Shown here in pieces: positions 23,580 through 26,597 of a DNA stretch of 26,597 nt. The notes beneath the pieces were generated by a model that was given only the letters and a program-made list of their open reading frames with translations, made no database searches and was not told the origin of the DNA. The first letter of the stretch is position 1, and the number at the start of each line of letters is the position of its first letter. The stretch is from contig JBKECW010000012.1 of assembly GCA_047975005.1 (NCBI GenBank), forward strand, positions 1-26,597. Direction: 5' to 3'. This DNA is from JBKEAJ01 sp047975005. GTDB taxonomy: Bacteria > Bacteroidota > Bacteroidia > Bacteroidales > Prolixibacteraceae. Position numbers and translations under genes: made by a program.

Positions 23580-24857
23580 CTATTTTCGTCTCTGTGTTAC
23601 TGCTAGTTTGTGTGCCTCTAGGGTTTCGGCCTCTGCCATTATTTCTACGGCTTCTCCCAATGTTCCCTTTATTGCATCCTTGCTGATATGCTGTACCGTT
23701 ATGTATTTGACAAAACTATCAAAACTAACTCCGCTGTATGAGCTTGCCCAGCCATGTGTAGGCAGGGTATGGTTAGTGCCAGAAGCATAATCGCCGACAC
23801 TCTCAGGAGAGTAGTTGCCAAGAAAGATTGACCCTGCATTGATAATATCGTCAACAGCAGTTTCGTAGTCATTCATGGATATAATAAGATGTTCGGGTGC
23901 ATAGGTATTTGAAAACTCGATCATTTCCTGCCTGTCTGACAAAATTATAATTCGAGAGTTTTCAAGAGATTTCTCCAAAAAATCTTTTCGTGATAGCATT
24001 TTCAGATGCTCCATAATCGCTTTTTCAACACTTTCTGCCATATCGCAACTATTTACAACTGCAATAGCTTGACTGTCAATGCCGTGTTCGGCTTGAGACA
24101 GCAAGTCGGCAGCTACAAACTCCGGATTTGCACTCTCGTCGGCAAGCACCAACACCTCTGAAGGTCCTGCCGGCATGTCGATGGCTACATCAGAAACAGA
24201 TACCTGCTGTTTTGCCACAGTTACCCACATATTGCCGGGTCCGAAAACCTTATTAACTTTAGGAATGCTCTCCGTGCCATAAGCCATGGCAGCAATAGCC
24301 TGTGCTCCTCCTACCTTATAAACTTTTGTAATGCCCGACACTTTGGCAGCGTATAATATTGCCGGATGGATACTGCCATCAGAGTTTGGCGGAGTGCAAA
24401 GCACAATCTCTTTACAGCCTGCAATCTTTGCTGGTATTCCCAACATCAAAACCGTAGAAAACAACGGAGCTGTACCTCCCGGTACATATAGCCCTACTCG
24501 TTCTATGGCTCGGCAAATACGGCGACAGTCTACTCCGTCCATTGTATCAAGCTGTAAATCAGTCCGTTTCTGAGCGGCATGAAAGCTATGAACATTCTTG
24601 CCAGCCAAATCTATAGCGTCTTTAAGCTCGGAGGCTATCTCCGTTTCAGACCTCTTTATGTCTTCAATACTTACAATTAGAGAATTTAAATCAGCTTTTT
24701 CAAATTTCTTAGCAAAGTTTATTAATGCCTTGTCGCCATCTTCTTTTACCTTAGACAGAATATTAGCAACTTCCAGGGAAATATTGCTTTTTACTGCTTC
24801 TGACCTTCTGCACAATTTTTCCCACTGTGTCTTTGGCGGATTGTCAATTATCTGCAT
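23580..24857 (-). CDS. hisD: Histidinol dehydrogenase
   Basis: This 425-residue zinc enzyme catalyses the last two steps of histidine synthesis, histidinol to histidine, with NAD. The family blocks are present in order: ERVGLYVPGGTAPLFSTVLM, VYKVGGAQAIAAMAYG, KVFGPGNMWVTVAKQQV, IDMPAGPSEVLVLAD, LSQAEHGIDSQA, YAPEHL, and GDYASGTNHTLPTHGWAS near the C-terminus. His residues in the EHG, EHL and NHTLPTHG blocks cover the catalytic base and zinc ligand positions. It lies 11 bases after hisG on the same strand. The rest of the his pathway is beyond or elsewhere; downstream (23312-23579) no further his gene is seen. Confidence 0.97.
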   Translation of the reverse strand: MQIIDNPPKTQWEKLCRRSEAVKSNISLEVANILSKVKEDGDKALINFAKKFEKADLNSLIVSIEDIKRSETEIASELKDAIDLAGKNVHSFHAAQKRTDLQLDTMDGVDCRRICRAIERVGLYVPGGTAPLFSTVLMLGIPAKIAGCKEIVLCTPPNSDGSIHPAILYAAKVSGITKVYKVGGAQAIAAMAYGTESIPKVNKVFGPGNMWVTVAKQQVSVSDVAIDMPAGPSEVLVLADESANPEFVAADLLSQAEHGIDSQAIAVVNSCDMAESVEKAIMEHLKMLSRKDFLEKSLENSRIIILSDRQEMIEFSNTYAPEHLIISMNDYETAVDDIINAGSIFLGNYSPESVGDYASGTNHTLPTHGWASSYSGVSFDSFVKYITVQHISKDAIKGTLGEAVEIMAEAETLEAHKLAVTQRRK

Positions 24858-24868
24858 GATAATCAGTG

Positions 24869-25726
24869 TTATAAAATTAGTTTCTCAATATCTGACACTA
24901 AAATACCCTCTGCACCTATTTCTTTCAACTTATCAATAACATCCCAGAAAGATTCGTCGTCAATAACGCTGTGGACAGAGCTCCAACCATCACGTGCCAA
25001 AGGCATAACAGTAGGACTAGTCATACCCGGAAGTATCTCGATTACTTGCTCAATCTTGTCGCTAGGAATATTTAGCAATACATATTTTTTGTCTTTGGCA
25101 GACTGTACGGCATTTAATCTAAATTGCAGTTTGTCAAGTATTAGTCTCTTCTCTACACTCATGTTAGGATTGGCAAGCAACACTGCTTGAGAATACATTG
25201 TTACTTCAACCTCTTTGAGGCGATTTTTTACTAATGTTGAACCCGAACTTACAATATCAAAGATGGCATCTGACATACCAATGCTTGGAGCAACCTCCAC
25301 CGACCCCGAAATCTCATGTATAGAGGCATTTATACCTTTCTTTGTAAAATAATCACTCAGTATCTTGGGATATGATGTGGCTATTATTTTTCCCTTAAAC
25401 CACTCTAGACCATTATATTCCTCATCCTTAGGAATGGCTAGTGATAGACGACATTTGCCGAAGCCTAGTTCGCGTGCGACCTCGACTTTTGCGCCTTTCT
25501 CGTATAGCTCGTTCTCTCCCACCACGCCAATGTCGGCAACTCCATCCTGTACTGACAGCGGAATGTCATCGTCTCTCAAAAAAAGTACCTCCAGTGGAAA
25601 GCCCGATGCACTTGCCAATAATTTCCTACTTCCTACATCTACGCTAATACCCGCATCATCAAGTAATTTCATCGACTTCTCGTTCAGTCTGCCCTTTGCC
25701 TGTACTGCAATTCTTAGTTTCTCCAT
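24869..25726 (-). CDS. hisG: ATP phosphoribosyltransferase, long form
   Basis: This 285-residue enzyme catalyses the first, feedback-controlled step of histidine synthesis: ATP plus PRPP to phosphoribosyl-ATP. The N-terminal part has RIAVQAKGRLNEKSMKLL and VQDGVADIGVVGENELYE. The PRPP-loop-like EVAPSIGMSDAIFDIVSSGSTL follows. The C-terminal ~75 residues (KKYVLLNIPSDKIEQVIEIL, then PTVMPLARDGW) are the ACT-like regulatory domain of the long form, so no HisZ is needed. It starts the hisG-hisD operon behind a TACTTTTG promoter. The promoter and start lie in the decayed 3' remnant of the neighbouring pseudogene. Confidence 0.97.
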   Translation of the reverse strand: MEKLRIAVQAKGRLNEKSMKLLDDAGISVDVGSRKLLASASGFPLEVLFLRDDDIPLSVQDGVADIGVVGENELYEKGAKVEVARELGFGKCRLSLAIPKDEEYNGLEWFKGKIIATSYPKILSDYFTKKGINASIHEISGSVEVAPSIGMSDAIFDIVSSGSTLVKNRLKEVEVTMYSQAVLLANPNMSVEKRLILDKLQFRLNAVQSAKDKKYVLLNIPSDKIEQVIEILPGMTSPTVMPLARDGWSSVHSVIDDESFWDVIDKLKEIGAEGILVSDIEKLIL

Positions 25727-26439
25727 ATTATTTCCAATATTAATATACTTTTATTAAAAAGCAAAAGTAATGATAATATCGGCAAAATCAAAGTTGCATG
25801 AAATGCTTGTCGGAGTAAGAAGCGTGTGCGCCCAACGACAAATCCGAGCAGGAATAGAGCCATAGTCAGGTATCCACGCCCTATCAAGCCAAACTGATAA
25901 CAGAGTTTTCGTAAGAAACCCTCTGTCAGATTGTATTTTGCACTATTAATAAATGATGGATTACTTATATGTTCGGGAATATTTGGCGAGAGGGCTTGTG
26001 TTGTCGTAATCTGCCCCGTATCAATCTGTCCTGTTGGCTAAAAGTTATGTTGAACTGACTGAATAATACGTGTAGAAAGCATTGCCAAACAGTCCGATTA
26101 TCAGAAGTATGAACATTCTCCATATAAAGCGTTTGCGAAAATCGATACCTTTCTTCTCAGCTCTATACATCTGTATGAAAAAACTCAAACCAAAGAGGAA
26201 TGCAAAAAAAATTGATAAATCGACCCGTCACAATGTTGTCAACAAGCCATAGAACTGCGTTGTCCATCGCAGGAAAACGAGCTTCGTGCACCTCTTATGT
26301 TCGATGGCAATGGTATTCCGTAGCGCTGTATCATGTGTACAATGATTACTCCCAGCAAGGCAAAGCCTCTCAGTGCATCCAATACCTCAATGCGTTTTTG
26401 AGGTGTTGATATAAGCGTATTTTGTTCCGTAATATTCAT
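25714..26439 (-). pseudogene. Decayed DUF418/YeiB-type membrane protein gene
   Basis: The N-terminus (from ATG 26439) has RIEVLDALRGFALLGVIIVHM, typical of DUF418/YeiB-like membrane proteins. The frame ends early at 26239, but coding similarity goes on in other frames. FPAMDNAVLWLVDNIVTGRF continues after a +1 shift at a 4-base T run (26277-26274). FAFLFGLSFFIQMYRAEKKG follows a +1 shift at an 8-base T run (26211-26204), and this frame ends at TAA 26047. A third frame gives NLTEGFLRKLCYQFGLIGRGY and FLLGFVVGRTRFL and ends at 25714 inside hisG, with an in-frame TAG near its start. About 240 residues can be stitched together, against 350-400 in the family, so the C-terminal domain is missing. 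Confidence 0.85.
25762..25792 (-). promoter_or_regulatory. Promoter of hisG-hisD
   Basis: TACTTTTG (25769-25762) matches TAnnTTTG, with TTTG (25792-25789) 19 bases upstream. The leader is about 30 bases, too short for a his attenuator. The promoter is inside the pseudogene remnant. Confidence 0.65.
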
Positions 26440-26536
26440 ACTTAATTTACATTTTGAATCAATGTCAGAATTAACAATATAGTTATTTGCAGCTGTCTCA
26501 TTTGCTTGCCGCTAGCTTGTGTATATGTCTCTAATA

Positions 26537-26597
26537 TCACTCACTAACAATCTCAAACTCTGCAATACCAAAGCTCTTGCCTCCCCGTGCTGAGGAT
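26537..26597 (-). CDS. C-terminal end of an unidentified protein (partial)
   Basis: A frame enters from the right edge on the minus strand and stops at TGA 26539-26537. It gives SSARGGKSFGIAEFEIVSE. The alternating pattern in SFGIAEFEIV looks like the last strand of a beta-sandwich, as at the end of F5/8-type or similar carbohydrate-binding domains, but 19 residues cannot decide this. It lies upstream of and on the same strand as the DUF418-type pseudogene, about 100 bases away. Confidence 0.45.
   Translation of the reverse strand, partial: SSARGGKSFGIAEFEIVSE

Noticed and set aside
1..26597. CRISPR arrays, insertion sequences, prophage, toxin-antitoxin or defence genes, tRNA and rRNA genes
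   Set aside because: Both strands and the gaps were read for direct repeats, transposase motifs and tRNA-like cloverleaf ends, and none was found. The window is mainly core chromosome.

Overview
The window looks like a chromosomal segment of a Bacteroidota bacterium, most likely Bacteroidales-like. The protein families are typical of that phylum: TonB receptors with carboxypeptidase-regulatory-like N-domains, DUF4271 before hemD, DUF6452/DUF6048, and a Tgt without the usual zinc cysteines. At least ten start regions carry the Bacteroidetes sigma-A -7 element TAnnTTTG, and Shine-Dalgarno sequences are nearly absent.

Layout. 1-1000: the 3' end of a TonB-dependent receptor, a REP-like palindrome, and a small exported heavy-metal-associated (HMA) protein with a terminator. 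1040-3583 (-): a TonB receptor behind a TPP riboswitch, so presumably an outer-membrane thiamine transporter. 3623-7287 (+): tgt, an LptF/LptG permease and an MlaD-like MCE protein with an unusual C-terminal SPOR-like domain. 7467-9586 (+): dnaA and a YigZ/IMPACT protein. 9595-12250: map (-), an acyl-ACP thioesterase (+) and asnA (-). 12411-15597 (+): DUF4271, hemD, rnpA, a DUF6452 lipoprotein and a DUF6048 outer-membrane protein, closed by a strong terminator. 15618-19591 (-): rubrerythrin, then a separate rplT/rpmI/infC operon with its own terminator, then thrS. 19690-23311 (+): a lipoprotein, a ZnuD-like TonB receptor and a Fur-family regulator. 23580-25769 (-): hisG-hisD. 25714-26439 (-): a decayed DUF418/YeiB-type membrane protein gene running into hisG. 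26537-26597 (-): the C-terminus of another gene.

Most of the window is housekeeping: tRNA modification and charging, translation initiation and ribosomal proteins, replication initiation, heme and histidine synthesis, and envelope lipid transport. Three regulatory set-ups stand out. First, the thiamine receptor is controlled by a TPP aptamer. Second, a perfect 13-bp-arm palindrome fills the -33/-7 spacer of the lipoprotein/ZnuD-like operon, and a Fur-family gene lies directly downstream; this looks like a zinc-uptake (Zur-type) circuit. Third, infC appears to start at ATT behind a perfect AGGAGG, the classical IF3 self-control arrangement, in a lineage that rarely uses Shine-Dalgarno sequences.

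I see no CRISPR array, insertion sequence, prophage, tRNA or rRNA, and no evidence of a wholly new defence or mobile system. The most novel items are the MlaD/SPOR-like fusion, the zinc-type operator circuit, the ATT start of infC and the repeated start cassette shared by the HMA gene and the Fur-family gene.
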